DNA of 64,000 bases, from positions 429,001-493,000 of the forward strand of contig JAJGOT010000218.1 of the NCBI GenBank assembly GCA_022457155.1, in the 5' to 3' direction. The notes beneath the pieces are model-generated. The model was not told where the DNA came from. It ran no database searches and worked only from the letters and a program-made list of their open reading frames with translations. The number at the start of each line of letters is the position of its first letter. The first letter of the stretch is position 1. Position numbers and translations under genes: made by a program. This stretch comes from Cladopsammia gracilis (lineage: Eukaryota > Cnidaria > Anthozoa > Scleractinia > Dendrophylliidae). This document shows positions 43,900-56,900 of this stretch, piece after piece.

Positions 43900-44340
43900 T
43901 TTTATGCTATTTAAAGTTAGATATTGTTTTTAAAAAGCGCGGTGTTGTAAAGATGGTCTCGCTTGCCTTTGTCAGCACGCAATGAAATCCCAAAATAGAG
44001 TATGACTCGTACATTGCCGGTTCCTAGTTTTAAACTGAGATACTTACCTTACTTGTTTGTCTTTGTTGACACGCAATGCAAGCCCAAAATAGAGTACACC
44101 TCGAAAACAAATGTCTAATTAAAAATAGAATACCCCCCACCTATATTTACTAGGCCTATGCCGACGCAGAGGTTTCCTGCCTAGTTTTAAACTGAGATAC
44201 TTATCTTTCTTGTTTGTCTTTGATAACACGCAATGTAAACCCCAAAATAAAGCACAACTCGAAAACAAATGTCTAAAATAGGGCACAGTTCGCAAATATC
44301 TCCTCACTGTCCACCTATGTTTACAGTACAGGTGCAGACG
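43900..44340 (+). repeat. imperfect tandem repeat (~180 bp)
   Basis: The words CACGCAATGNAANCCCAAAA, CTAGTTTTAAACTGAGATAC and CTTGTTTGTCTTTG recur at about 43975, 44070 and 44225. No gene is seen. Confidence 0.6.
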
Positions 44341-44683
44341 CTTCCTTCCTGGGCAGTTCCTGTAACCGACACAAGAACTGATATTTGACAGCTGTGTAGG
44401 CGTGTTGTAATGCTCTGTATACCCTATAAGGAAAATGCCTGCTTTTAGTCAGCCTTGTAGCTCTTCAAACAAGTACTTAACTCTGGTTTCCGCAGCAAGA
44501 AGTGACAAAGAGTATTGGCTGACTCTCCTTGCAAGGGACGCCAGTCAAACTTAGTAAAACCTCTCAGCATTTCGCGAGGTTTGCGTCAACACTTCGCTGA
44601 TGCCTATTCACATACCTAGGTGAAGTATAGGAGAAGAGACTCTCCAAGATTGAAGTTGCTTATACCCAAGCCGTGATAGAATT

Positions 44684-45382
44684 ATGAATACAACACGAGA
44701 ACACTGGCCAGAAATAAAACGCAGAATTTCTGCATCCAGAAAACCACCCTCTAACTCACTAAGTAAAGTAACCCACCTACAAGAGCCAAAGGTGCTTACC
44801 AAAGAATTAAATACAGCACGAGAACAGTGTCCGGAAATAAAACGCAGAATTTCTGCATCCAGAAAACCACCCTCTAACTCACTAAGTAAAGTAACCCACC
44901 TAGAAGAGCCAAAGGTGCTTACCAAAGAATTGAATACAGCACGAGAACAGTGTCCAGAAATAAAACGCAGAATTTCTGCATCCACAAAGCCACCCTCTAA
45001 CTCACTAAGTAAAGTAACCCACCTAGAAGAGCCAAAGTTGCTTACCAAAGAATTAAATACAACACGAGAACAGTGTCCAGAAATAAAACGCGGAATTTTT
45101 GCATCCGTAAAGCCACCCTCCAACTCACTAAGTAAAGTTACCCACCTAGACGAGCCAAAGTTGCTTACCAAAGAATTAAATACAACACGAGAACAGTGTC
45201 CAGAAATAAAACGCGGAATTTTTGCATCCGTAAAGCCACCCTCCAACTCACTAAGTAAAGTTACCCACCTTGACGAGCCAAAGTTGCTTACCAAAGAGTT
45301 AAATACAACACGAGAACGGTGGCCAGAAATAAACCGCAGAATTTCTGCATCCGTAAAGCCACCCTTCCAACTCAAAAAGTAA
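44684..45382 (+). repeat. 123-bp tandem repeat, open on both strands
   Basis: About 5.7 units of 123 bases (CCCTCTAACTCACT recurs at 44747 and 44870). Because the period is a multiple of three, the plus strand is open for 232 codons (unit ELNTAREQCPEIKRRISA and on, 41 residues) and the minus strand for 255 codons. Plus-strand units differ by conservative and non-conservative changes alike. No protein family is recognised. It could be a minisatellite or an exon of a repetitive protein; I favour a satellite. Confidence 0.8.
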
Positions 45383-46169
45383 AATTACCCATCTAGAAGA
45401 GCCAGAAAAAAAACATATGTCGTAGAATAAAATTTCGGTTGGGAAACATTGAAATAAAAAACAAACTGCGCCACAGGAAAGTGCTGCCTAAGCGCTTTCA
45501 TTTGAGTGGTCACACTTCGGGATGTTTACTACAGACGTAAAAGGTTACAGTGAGTCATGTGAACCGTGTGACCAATAAAAGGGCTAATTTTCTCATTAGA
45601 AAATATTTTTTGCCTCATTACATATAAGTATGAACTTCAGTGACTGGCATCCGTCATGAATTCAAAAAACGACTGATCAAAAACGAATAACGAAGACATG
45701 GGAATGCCATCGTTAACTCTTATTAAAACTTTAATACTCCATGAACGCTATTTTTGACAATGATGTAAGATAGTACATTGAAACATTGACGAACAATAAT
45801 TTGCATAAACACTGATGATGTCATAATTAGAAATGACACGCTATTTTAGCCTGCGCCTAAGAGTAGGCAAAGTAAAGGCCACATGCGAATTCGTATCTGA
45901 CCTTGTAAAAGATCGTGACTATTGAGTTTAGCCATTTCCTACAACTACAACGAAGCTTACTCATATAGTAAAATCGAATACAGAAATTCTTCCTGAGTGT
46001 TCGGTCAAACTGAAAACGTTTCGATATTGAGTCACTCTTCAACATGATTGCGCGATTTAACTCCGCAAAACAATTAACGCTTAATAGCCACATATCAACA
46101 TGATACATCACCTAGTTGCTACTAAATTTAAAATGCACTACAGCAGGGAACCTAAAAGTTTGAGTCTTC

Positions 46170-46922
46170 AACCCTTTAACTCCTTTAACTCCTAAGAGTG
46201 CCAAAGATTAAAATTTAAGAAAAATCAAAAATTTCGTTTTGTAAAATATTGAAAAACAAATGATACCATGCAAAAGTACTGCCGAAGAGGTTTCAATTGA
46301 ATAGTAACACTATAGGATTTCAGTGACAGACTCAAAAGTTAGAACAAATGGTACCATGTAAAAGCACTGCTGAAGAGGTTTCATTTGAATGGTCACACCA
46401 TAAGATTTCATCGACAGACTCAAAAGTTAGAACAAATCGTACCATGCAAAAGTACTGCTGAAGAGGTTTCATTTGAATGGTCACACCATAGGATTTCATC
46501 AACAGACTCAAAAGTTAGAACAAATGGTACCATGCAAAAGTACTGCCAAAGAGGTTTCATTTGAATGGTCACACCATAGGATTTCATCAACAGACTCAAA
46601 AGTTAGAACAAATGGTACCATGCAAAAGCACTGCCAAAGAGGTTTCATTTGAATGGTCACACCATAGGATTTCATCAACAGACTCAAAAGTTAGAACAAA
46701 TGGTACCATGCAAAAGCACTGCTGAAGAGGTTTCATTTGAATGGTCACACCATAGGATTTCATCGACAGACTCAAAAGTTAGAACAAATGGTACCATGCA
46801 AAAGTACTGCTGAATAGGTTTCAGTCATTTGAATGGTCACACCATAGGATTTCGTCAACAGACTCAAAAGTAAACCAAATTACATGTCTCCATTATTGAC
46901 TCTGGGAGTGAAAGGGTTAATT
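46170..46922 (+). mobile_element. piggyBac-like MITE carrying seven 88-bp repeats
   Basis: The left end AACCCTTTAACTCC and right end GGAGTGAAAGGGTTAA are inverted, with TTAA at the right and TCAA at the left. Between them lie about seven units of 88 bases (AGAACAAATGGTACCATGCA...; AGAAC at 46341, 46429, 46517). Confidence 0.8.
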
Positions 46923-48598
46923 TCAAATCTTGCAGTCATAGGGAAAGAGAGGTGGGACACGAGTAATACTCCATATCGAAGGGAGTGGACAGAAAAGGAC
47001 AATGTGCAATGCACTACACAACAGCCGAAAAAATAAAGAAATGGAGGGTGAACAAATCAAGGACCGAGGTCTCAAACCTTCCACATCAAGAAAGTGCGAG
47101 AAATCAACAAGAAAAATATATATATTTGCGATGAAATCGTGGGAACTGTTGGGAATATTAAGCCCAGATAATCATAAAAGGCGAACATCAGATTTCGTGA
47201 GCGGAAAAAGAAAGGAACTGAACAGAACAAGCCCATCCCTTATCGCCATATCTTTTCATTTCGCGCCCACTATCGAAAGAGGCGCGGGCATGTTTTGATT
47301 GTACCGAAGCGAACCTCATATACCCTTGTTTATCCCATCAAAAATGACATACAGTTTATCTTGGACAATACATTTTATTTCAAATGATACACGCAATTTG
47401 AGCAACGGTGAAAACATAAATTCATGCATGTCACATTTCCACGAAGAAATCTTTCAGAATCATGCAACAACCCTCAGCCGTTCCAATACACTCCCGGTCG
47501 CTCTTTTCGAACTTTCTTGAGGCCCACGCTAACTAAGCCGACGCACTAAAAAAGCCAAAATAAAACGTGAAAGTTCTAAAAAACCGCCTTATCTAGATAT
47601 ATGAATCAATGTTTCTTTATCAGCAGTTTGATCACGTAGTTTCATATTATAACTCACGCACAAACTCGAGCACGTTTCAAAGTTTAGCAAAACAGTGAAA
47701 CGCCAAGTACGTGTAAGAATGTACGCAATTGCTCAGAGAATCAAAATTGTTCCGGATTTTTCACGGGGTGAAAAAGATCAATGACTGCTACAATTTAGAT
47801 AACTGAAACTTGGAGCCCTGATTCCTAGCAGAGATTCAAGTAAACATTGAAGATATTTACACTTGTTCACCTCCAGGTGTAATAACGTCATCGGCCACTT
47901 AAACCCATTAAGTGGCTTTTGATATTAGGTTAGTAGGACAACGATTGCATATAATTGACTAGTAAAACATAAATTGTTGTTGTTCGTCTTAGTCATATGC
48001 GTGTCTTCAGCCCGTCTTGATTTAAATCGAGTTCCAGAGCTCAAATCCTTAACTTCAATTGCAAAAGTTTGAAAAATAGATATTCCCATACGAAAGTACT
48101 TCTCAATAGCCTTCATTTGGATGTAACAATGTCGTATTTAAGTCCACAAACTCAAAAGTTATAATCAAACTCAGTGAACCGAGTTTTGACTGCAGTGTGC
48201 GAGTCAATTCAATGGTTTGATTTGCCGCGAAACTACATTCAGCCCAATTATAGTTTTCTTCTCATGGGAAAGACCAAACTATGTTATTTCAAGGCCAATA
48301 GCGTTTTATAAGAGAGCTTCTAATTAATTAATTAATTTAAAAAATTCATTCATAAAATAAACCTCTTGTCTATTAGGCGCCATTGGTATCGCAATTGGCG
48401 CCTCAAAACTTGTTTTTCATCATTTTAAGCTTCAGACACCTTTGCCTAATTGCCACATGAGACAGCTGTGTGTAAAAAATGCGATGTCATTCAATATCAC
48501 ATGACATCCGTGGTGAAAAAGTAAAAATACAGGGGAAGCGTAAAGGAAATGATATCAGAACTAATGTCGTTTGCGCGCATCAAAATATGTGAGTATAA
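46923..48598. other. intergenic, no gene recognised
   Basis: A decayed 88-bp unit lies at about 48090-48170. The 98-codon plus-strand frame at 47002 is rich in charged residues but has no recognised motifs or splice context. Confidence 0.4.
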
Positions 48599-48922
48599 AG
48601 CCTGGTTTTCATTGGCGAAATAAGCATATACAGCATAAAGATGAAGCCTACAAGACTTTGCGTCAAATGAAAACGAGCATTGACGGACTTAAGCATTAAG
48701 ATTGATCCTTGCGCTTATGCTCGCGCGTATGCTTATGGCGGGCCCGTGTCCACCAGACATAAGCACTCTTATGCTTCCGTTCATGCTTATGTCGGGCCCG
48801 TTTTCACCAGACATAAGCGCTGTTAAGCTTCCGTTTATACTTATGTCGGGCCCGTTTCCACTGGACATACGCGCTGTTTTAAAGCTTCCGCTTATGCTTA
48901 TAATCATAGTGAAAACCTGACT
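48599..48922 (+). mobile_element. MITE with internal 54-bp repeats
   Basis: AGCCTGGTTTTCATTG at the left is inverted at the right (AGTGAAAACCTGACTT). Inside are three units of 54 bases containing CTTATGTCGGGCCCGTTTTC and ACATAAGCGCT, each with its own internal palindrome (period 54: 48732, 48786, 48840). Both strands are open because 54 is divisible by three. Confidence 0.75.
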
Positions 48923-49194
48923 TAAAGGAAAAAACAACCGATGAAGTTCAGACGGCCTGGATACTAGTCACAGGACGCAAAAAGGACACTAAAATGGCCT
49001 TTCAAAACATCTTTTCATACTTATTCTCATCAACAGACGGTGGTACATATATATACCATCAAAAGAGTAGGGCAACTTCGCTGACAGATGGCCACCAGTG
49101 GCTCAACAGTTATAAACTGTAGAACCGCGTCTTTTGGCGAGTAAGAGCCAATATTATCCTGTAAACAAGATGAAGTGATCTGAAAGCCAACATC

Positions 49195-50310
49195 TATACT
49201 ATGATCGGCTAAAAAATCTCACGCCACGTTCCCAACCAATCAAAAGAAAAACGAAAACCAATAGTTGTTCCGCACACGCGTTTTCCCGCGCTTAGCGCGT
49301 CTGCATGTATTTGCTTCGAGTTCTGATTGGTTCATTGGATTGTCTGTGTCGGTTGTGATTGGTTCATTGGATTGTCTGCATCTGTTGTGATTGGTTCATT
49401 GGATTGTCTGTGACTGTTGTGATTGGTTCATTGGATTGTCTGTGTCTTTTGTGATTGGTTTATTGGTATGTCTGCATCTGTTGTGATTGTTTCATTGGAT
49501 TGTCTGAATCTGTTCTGATTGGTTCATTGGATTGTCTACATCTGTTCTGATTGGTTCATTGGATTGTCTGCATCTGTTCTGATTGGTTCGTTGGATTGTC
49601 TGTGTCTGTTCTGATTGGTTCATTGGAATGTCTGCGTCTGTTGTGATTGGTTCATTGGATTGTCTGCATCTGTTGTGATTGGTTCATTGGATTGTCTGTG
49701 TCTGTTGTGATTGGTTCATTGGATTGTCTGTGTCTTTTGTGATTGGTTTATTGGATTGTCTGCATCTGTTGTGATTGTTTCATTGGATTGTCTGAATCTG
49801 TTCTGATTGGTTCATTGGATTGTCTACATCTGTTCTGATTGGTTCATTGGATTGTCTGCATCTGTTCTGATTGGTTCGTTGGAATGTCTGCGTCTGTTGT
49901 GATTGGTTCATTGGATTGTCTGCATCTGTTGTGATTGGTTCATTGGATTGTCTGTGTCTGTTGTGATTGGTTCATTGGATTGTCTGTGTCTTTTGTGATT
50001 GGTTTATTGGATTGTCTGCATCTGTTGTGATTGTTTCATTGGATTGTCTGAATCTGTTCTGATTGGTTCATTGGATTGTCTACATCTGTTCTGATTGGTT
50101 CATTGGATTGTCTGCATCTGTTCTGATTGGTTCGTTGGATTGTCTGTGTCTGTTCTGATTGGTTCATTGGATTGTCTGTGTCGGTTGTGATTGGTTCATT
50201 GGATTGTCTGTGTCTGTTCTGATTGGTTCATTGGATTGTCTGTGACTGTTGTGATTGGCCAGAGTGATAACTTCGGTTCTGGTTTTACGACACTCAATTG
50301 AGAACTGCTA
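49195..50310 (+). mobile_element. MITE expanded by a 32-bp minisatellite with higher-order structure
   Basis: The flanks match the single-unit element at 43407-43690 (CAACCAATCA, CGCGTTTTCCCGCGC, TTACGACACTCAATTGA). Between them about 30 copies of a 32-base unit (GATTGGTTCATTGGATTGTC...) follow. The variant GTGTCTTTTGTGATTGGTTT occurs at 49442, 49730 and 49986, that is 9 and 8 units apart, showing higher-order duplication. Confidence 0.92.
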
Positions 50311-50436
50311 TAATATGTCCCAACACATGGCCTAGCTACATGTACCAAGGGATGATAGGCTTGTTCCCCTTTCAATCCAGAATTAAATCAAGATCCGAAG
50401 TTCATATTTTTTGACTAAACGCGGTTTTATGAAAAA

Positions 50437-50885
50437 CAAGAGGCTGCAAGCAGCCTATACTCATGCGCATGCGTAAGAAAGTTTTATGATATATTATAAA
50501 CATGATAAGATGTCCGACATGGAGAAGAGTTACTCCTTTCATTCAGTCATCTTTCCTGTAAACCACGTTGTTTACTATTGAATGTTTTGTAAATGAAGGC
50601 TGTACCACAATGAAGCCAGTGATTCTTTTAAGTCTTATATATACCAAACGTGAACATTAGTAATGTAAGTAGGGTTGTGGGAGACGCTGTCGTGACACTT
50701 CAGTAACGTTGTTTTACCGGAAGTGGGAGTAGCTGAAAGTCTCTAAACCGGAAGTGTAAATGGCAAAGCTGTGAACCGGAAGTGCACAATTTAAAATATG
50801 CGTGCATAAATTTGCCAAAAAAAGAGAAAATAAGAAAAACGGAGGCCGTTCTATAACTCATGCCGCTACGCGCATGAGTAATACT
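50437..50885 (+). repeat. 0.45-kb dispersed element with three ETS-type sites, copy 2
   Basis: ACCGGAAGTG occurs three times in the same orientation at 50716, 50747 and 50775. Ends are AAGAGGCTGCAAGCAGCCTA (hairpin) and ACTCATGCCGCTACGCGCAT (hairpin). A TATATATACC word lies upstream of the sites. It is about 85-90% similar to the copy at 35455-35935 by eye. Confidence 0.85.
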
Positions 50886-51639
50886 TTTGTAATGAACGAG
50901 ATTTTTAAAAGGTTCAGACCAAATTTTTTTTTTGCTAAAAAAATATCTACTAATTTCGGTTGGAATTCAAATGGATCAGAGAATTTCACGGCAGAAGGAA
51001 CATCCCAGAAGAACTCAACATTTCTAGAAATCTCAATTCCATTTGATTTTCAATGGCAACTTTCCAGAGTTTCCAATGAAGAACCAGTCAGTCTGACCAC
51101 TTTAAATAAATGGATTACATGACGCTTTGCTAACAAAACGTTTAAACATAGAACGCCCAAGTTGCCCGTTTAGGTCAAGGGCAGTGTAACGGTTTGGTCT
51201 TCCTCGCTAGACATTGAAGGATGCACGTTGTAAGCCAAAGGTCAATGAAGGTACTAAGCAAATCGAAATCCTGACAAAGTATATTTTTTAATCAAAGGCT
51301 CCTGTGAGCCAACTCGTGAATGCCAAACGTTCGGACCTTCCCTTCTCCAAGGCACCATCCCCTCTCTCCAACGTCGGCCCCATGGGTAAGGCATGTGAAC
51401 ATTACTATCGCGGGCTCAATGTTAACAGCCGATTGACCGACCGATCGAGTGAACTTTGCCTCCAACTGTCATAACTCGTTCGAAGCGCTTCGCGTATTCA
51501 CGAGTTAAGAATTACAGAGTAAAGACAATTGGCCATTTCAGAGTTACGTTATGCCTCGTTGTCAAAGCGAGGCTTGGTGCACAACCTTTCATATGAAGAT
51601 GAGTTTTATTTGCATTTGAATAAAAAACCATTTCACAGG

Positions 51640-52310
51640 AAAAGTTGAAAATTTACATGCACATGTAAAAATAAATTTACAACATGTAAATATGGATTTA
51701 CATACTTTGTAAACTGCGATTTACATGTTAGGGTTTTGTAAATAAAATTTACATGGAATTTACAGGTTTGAGCGCACATGTAAATCTACTGTAAATTGTT
51801 ATTTACATGGTTCTTGCTACAGTGAGAAAAAAAGGGGTCATGTAAATAACATGGAAATTATTTCACACACATTTACAGTATCAAGACCATGTAAATAACA
51901 TGTAAATCGTAAAACGGAGCTTGTAAGGAACCCTGTAAATAACATGTAAATCGAAAAAGGGAGCCTAGAAGGAACCCTGTAAATAACATGTAAATCGAAA
52001 AAGGGAGGCTATTATGTAAATAACATGTAAATCGAAAAAGGGAGGCTAACCTGTAAATAACATGTAAATCGAAAAAGGGAGGCTAACCTGTAAATAGCAT
52101 GTAAATAAAAAAGGGAGCCTGAAAGGAACCCTGTAAATAACATGTAAATAAAAAGGGGCTATCCTGTAAATAACATGTAAATACAAAAAGGGAGGCTAAC
52201 CTGTAAATAACATGTAAATACAAAAAGGGAGGCTAACCTGTAAATAGCATGTAAATCGAAAAAGGGAGTCTGTAAGGAACCTTGTAAATAATATGTAAAT
52301 CGAATGAAGG
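51640..52310 (+). repeat. left array of element B
   Basis: Units of about 36 bases such as CTGTAAATAACATGTAAATC followed by GAAAAAGGGAGGCTAAC repeat at least ten times, after a less regular TTTACATG-rich lead-in. Confidence 0.9.
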
Positions 52311-52963
52311 GCTCATTTGAGCCAACCCGTGAAAATACAAAAATCCACGATACGATGTGTGTGATATTTGAGGTTTACTTACGCAGTTCAGTAAAAAAAA
52401 ACTCAAAGATATAAAAGCGATTTAATAATAATCATCTTTATTTCTCTTGAGAGCAGATCAATTGACGGGACACATGGGGACACCACCTGTTTTGTTCGCA
52501 AGTTTAGAAATAAAGATAAAGGTTGCCAATTTCCATTAATAAATTGGGCGCAAAACTGCACACGTTTCGTCCGTTACATATATGGAAGCTTCTATTTTCG
52601 GCGCCGTAAGTTAAAACACACTATAATTATAAACAAGACCCAGATAAAAAGGGTAAATTTAGACTGGCCGAGACAAAACTGGACTTTTTTATTCATACAA
52701 AATAATGAAACTCAAGAGAAAATGAAGTAAGAGATTAGAACACCGTTTCCCATGATAATTATTTGAAATATATTATTAGAAATATATTATTAGTTAGCGG
52801 CCATGCTGTTAAGGTTATTTTTATTTTCGTTTGCATGACCGCGCAGTTTGATCTGACCAATCAGGTATCGTCTTTAAAATAGCGATGAACTAATAATATC
52901 ATTGGAAGAGGCCTATGTATGGAGAATGGAGACCACATAAGGAAAAGAAAAAATCTTTGACCT

Positions 52964-53037
52964 CGGTGGGATTCGAACCCACGACCTCCGGATCAGATCT
53001 TCCGTCACTCTACCGCTTGAACCACGAGGCCGTACCA
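52964..53037 (-). repeat. tRNA-like sequence (minus)
   Basis: The reverse strand reads GGCCTCGTGGTTCAAGCGGT...GTGGGTTCGAATCCCACCGA with a fully paired seven-base acceptor stem (one G-T) and a good T arm. The anticodon arm does not form a normal 7-base loop, and an A-rich tail follows. I read it as a tRNA-derived SINE or pseudo-tRNA inside element B. Confidence 0.55.
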
Positions 53038-53999
53038 GAGCAGATCGTGGGTATTAAGGTGGTAATTTGTGACGATGAGAATGTGAAGGGTACAAATAAA
53101 TGTTGAGCCACGTAGCATGACATTTACCGTTCTGTAGCGTTTTCCTATTAAAGTCTTGAAATATCAATTTGAATTCCAGTGGTGGCTGTCCCCTTCCCCT
53201 TTTTGCTTTAAAAAGTAATGTCTTAAAGGCCGAAATGTTTTTCAATCTCAAACATTTTCCCTCCGGGCTCACTCTCACCCCACCCCCCTGAATTCCGCAG
53301 ATCGGTTTTCGTTTTCTACAGCTTGCGCTTTCAGAGGATTCCAAACTGCGGTCCAAACGCTAAAAATTAGTACATACCCACTGGTCAGCGAAATTAACTA
53401 TAAACTTTTACATCCAATCAACCGATCGAGCGACCGAGTAACAGACAGTCGGTTTCTCTCACTAACTTTCTCTAACGTTCGAGGGATGAGCACGAAAAGC
53501 TGAAACACGCATGCGAGCATCGGAGCTTCGCGCCTCCCCTCGAGGGCTAGAGAGTCACAGTATCGAACTTCTCGATAGCTAGAACTAAAGGCAGTTTTTC
53601 CCCTGCTTCACTCTATTACAATTATTCGTTACCCCAAATAACTTGAAATTTTATTAACTCGAACTGTTTTAAGTTTCCTTTGACGGCTCGAGTTAATTCT
53701 CCAAAATATTTCCGGTAATTTAATCCATGCAACTCAGGGCATATGAAAGGGTACAATCTATGTCCCTATACATGACGCATCCACTGCTGAATAATGAAGG
53801 CCACTGACCCGAAGGCGGCGAAGGCGGGATGTTTTCAACGGTCGAAATATGGCGGTCGAGTTTGACTACTGGCGAGGCTTCGGGCCTTAAAACGGCTTTA
53901 TTCAGTGGAAATCTCAATACAAAATGCCCTAAAAGAATGAAGAAGAACCCACGCATCTTTGCAGGTATGTTTTTACCGCTGGGTAGCGTTTCGATTTAA

Positions 54000-56900
54000 T
54001 TTGTACTGTCAACCATGCGTGCATTTATGTCAAATTCAATTGATTTCCGAAATGCTTAATACTCAAATCAGTTTAGTTTTACAAAAATGGTGGGATATAT
54101 TTCACTTTAAACTGCCATGACTTGATAGAAAATGAATCGAAAAAGATCAGTTTTGAGAAATGTACACTAGGGTAATTTTACAGAGAGTTTATACAAGAAC
54201 ACAGGTCAATGCATGAACACACGTTATTATATTAATATAAGTCTTACATGTACATGTAAGTTTATACCTGCAAAGCTTTACAATACATGAAGGGGCAGAA
54301 TACCTGGCCCATTTTCAACTACATAAATTAAGACTGCTACTGTGGTCCGGCAGTCACCATAAAATCATAATTTACATAATAAACCCCGCAAATTATCTCT
54401 TTTTGGAGCTGCTACTGCAGTCTGCAGTCCCACAGTCAACATTATTTACATAATAACTGTAACTGACCTCCACAACGAAACAAAAGCATTGTGTGTATTT
54501 CTCGTTCTTTAAGCGTGCCAAGCAAAAAATAATGTAAAACAGTGAGAGCGAAAAATATAAAACATGAGGATACTTGCCTAAATTCACAGTCAACCACTTC
54601 GTGACCACAGCAGCAGTTTATTTTAGTACTTGGCTAAACTCACAGTCAACTCAGTCTTTAAAACAACAACATTAACTATAAATTAAGCTTAAATATGCGG
54701 ATTGTATTATGACTGGTCAGTATAAATAGAGGTTATTCAGTGAAATGTTGTGTAATACGGCTTTGTATTTTTAGAAATCAGGTGAGAAAATAAAAACTGC
54801 ATGATGAGTAAAAATGCCCGGCCTCATGACACAACTTTCCGCTGATTAAATTGTTTGTTTGACATGTATATGTTATTTTTTATATAGTTTACCTATTATT
54901 GCTATTATACAACAATCATCTCCCAAATATAAGTTTTTGAAAAAAAATTAATGTTTTCTCTAGCCTATAGTCGAGACAAGTGCAATAACATGGCATATTT
55001 GACTGGTTTTGTTGCTTATTTGTGCCCTCAAATGCTACATGTATGTTGTGTAATATATAAAAGTCATTATAGACTTAATTAGATTTTGGACTCCAGACTG
55101 AGCATAAAATACTGACTATATTAATATACAGTTGTAAGACCAAAAATATTTCTTAGTGCCTACAGCGGTGTGCAGTTGTGTGTCGACTATCTCTGAGTAC
55201 CTATCTCCGATAGGTACTCCATACAATTCATTTTCATAACATTACAAATTAAAGATGTGAAGATGTTCACAGTTATCACAGGTTTCATTAGAAGCCGGCA
55301 ACCGGCGAATTCCACTGGCTACTTCCTAAATTTTTGCTGCCTACTTTCCGATTAATTTCACTGAAGTCGATGCCCAGAATGCTGGAAATGCCATTTACGA
55401 GTTCCTAGATTTCCTAGGGCCGTCTATTTTATAAATATTGCCACTTACTCTTAATTTTATTGAAACCCCTGAGTTATCCTGTGTAATTATGGAAAATAGA
55501 ATACTGTCAGAAAGAAGAAGCAATCTGCAGTCTGAATTTTATAACGTCCAAGATTGTAACTTGGTTGATCACTTAAAGACAGTAACCTTACATAAAAATA
55601 TCCTGTTGGTCTTGATGAGTGGGATTGACTTGTACATTGTACTATGGAGTATTAAAGTTAAAAATTATCGGTCACCTCTTTCTGCACATTATTCAAAAAT
55701 AATGTTCATACACTGTAATTGTGAATGGATTGCATCATTCTTTTTAAACTCCCAATGTGAAATCAAATAAATTATTCTAATCAGTTAAAAGCAACACATG
55801 TTGAGTAATAAATAACCAGATGTAACTGTATAGAGAGAGATGAGGGTATTTTTCTTATATGTGCAGGGATGTAGCCAAGAGCCGGTTACCGGCTAATTCC
55901 ACCAGCTGAAAAAGAACTTATCACCGGCTGAAATTTTACTAGAAAACAAAGACTCGGGGTGATTTTGAAGGTGCACAAGCCAGAAAAACCAGCTGGGCTT
56001 GTTAATGAGCCCGCTCAGTTTTTTCTTAGCTACACCCCTGTACATGTACAGTGGTGTAGGTTTACATTTCAGGGTAACTTGAATTTTTTAGTATCAGTAT
56101 AAAGTGCAAGCTAGGTAGTTTTGGGTTCACAGAAATTTTCTTTACACTGTATTATTATCTGTATTGTTGTTCACAGTATTTAAGAGTGTAAATATGCACC
56201 AAGACAAAGGCAAAATTTATATAAGAGCTGTAAATTGTTTTGTCTTAAAACTGAAAGGAGGATATTACTGTCTGTCCAGCATCTGCATGCTTTGGTTAAA
56301 ATTCAGGTGAATGACTTCTGATTAGAGTTTTATGTTGGTCACAGGAAAATGTATACAGTAAGATGAAGTAAAACTGAATGATTAATGCTTGTATCATAGA
56401 AAATTCAGAAAACTAAAAACAACACAACCGGTGTTAGATTCAAGAAAGTCAAAGCAAGCAAATATAAGAATATTTCTTCTAATATAAGCCGGCATTGTTT
56501 TGAAATGGCAAGAAGTTTTATTGATTCCACAAATCTGTGAAGAGATTTCAAGCATCTAACATGCAATGCCGATCAAGGGTTTTGGCCCCTCTGGGAATTT
56601 AAGCGGCCTTAAAGCAAACTGTAAACATAACCCGAAATGGAAAATATTCTATGAAGGTGAATAGAATAAATAGGTTAACATTTCTTCTGCTATGACCATC
56701 TGACCTCCAACCTCAACAGCGTATGTGTAAAATGAGCTGCTTGCGGGTCACCGCCTTTTGACAAAATAGTTTGCTTGCAGTGCATGCCAGGAAGATGGTA
56801 AAATCCTCCTTTTGTGCATTGTATTTACAAGCCAGTTTTTTTTCTTAAACACGAACCTGCGGTATAAAAGGGCAAAGGCCCCACGCCAAATCAAATGCAA

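Noticed and set aside
48689..48937. Overlapping 72- and 82-codon ORFs on both strands
   Set aside because: They result from a 54-bp tandem repeat (multiple of three) inside a MITE.
52964..53037. Functional tRNA gene
   Set aside because: Acceptor and T arms are good, but no 7-base anticodon loop with T33 can be formed and an A-rich tail follows, as in SINEs.
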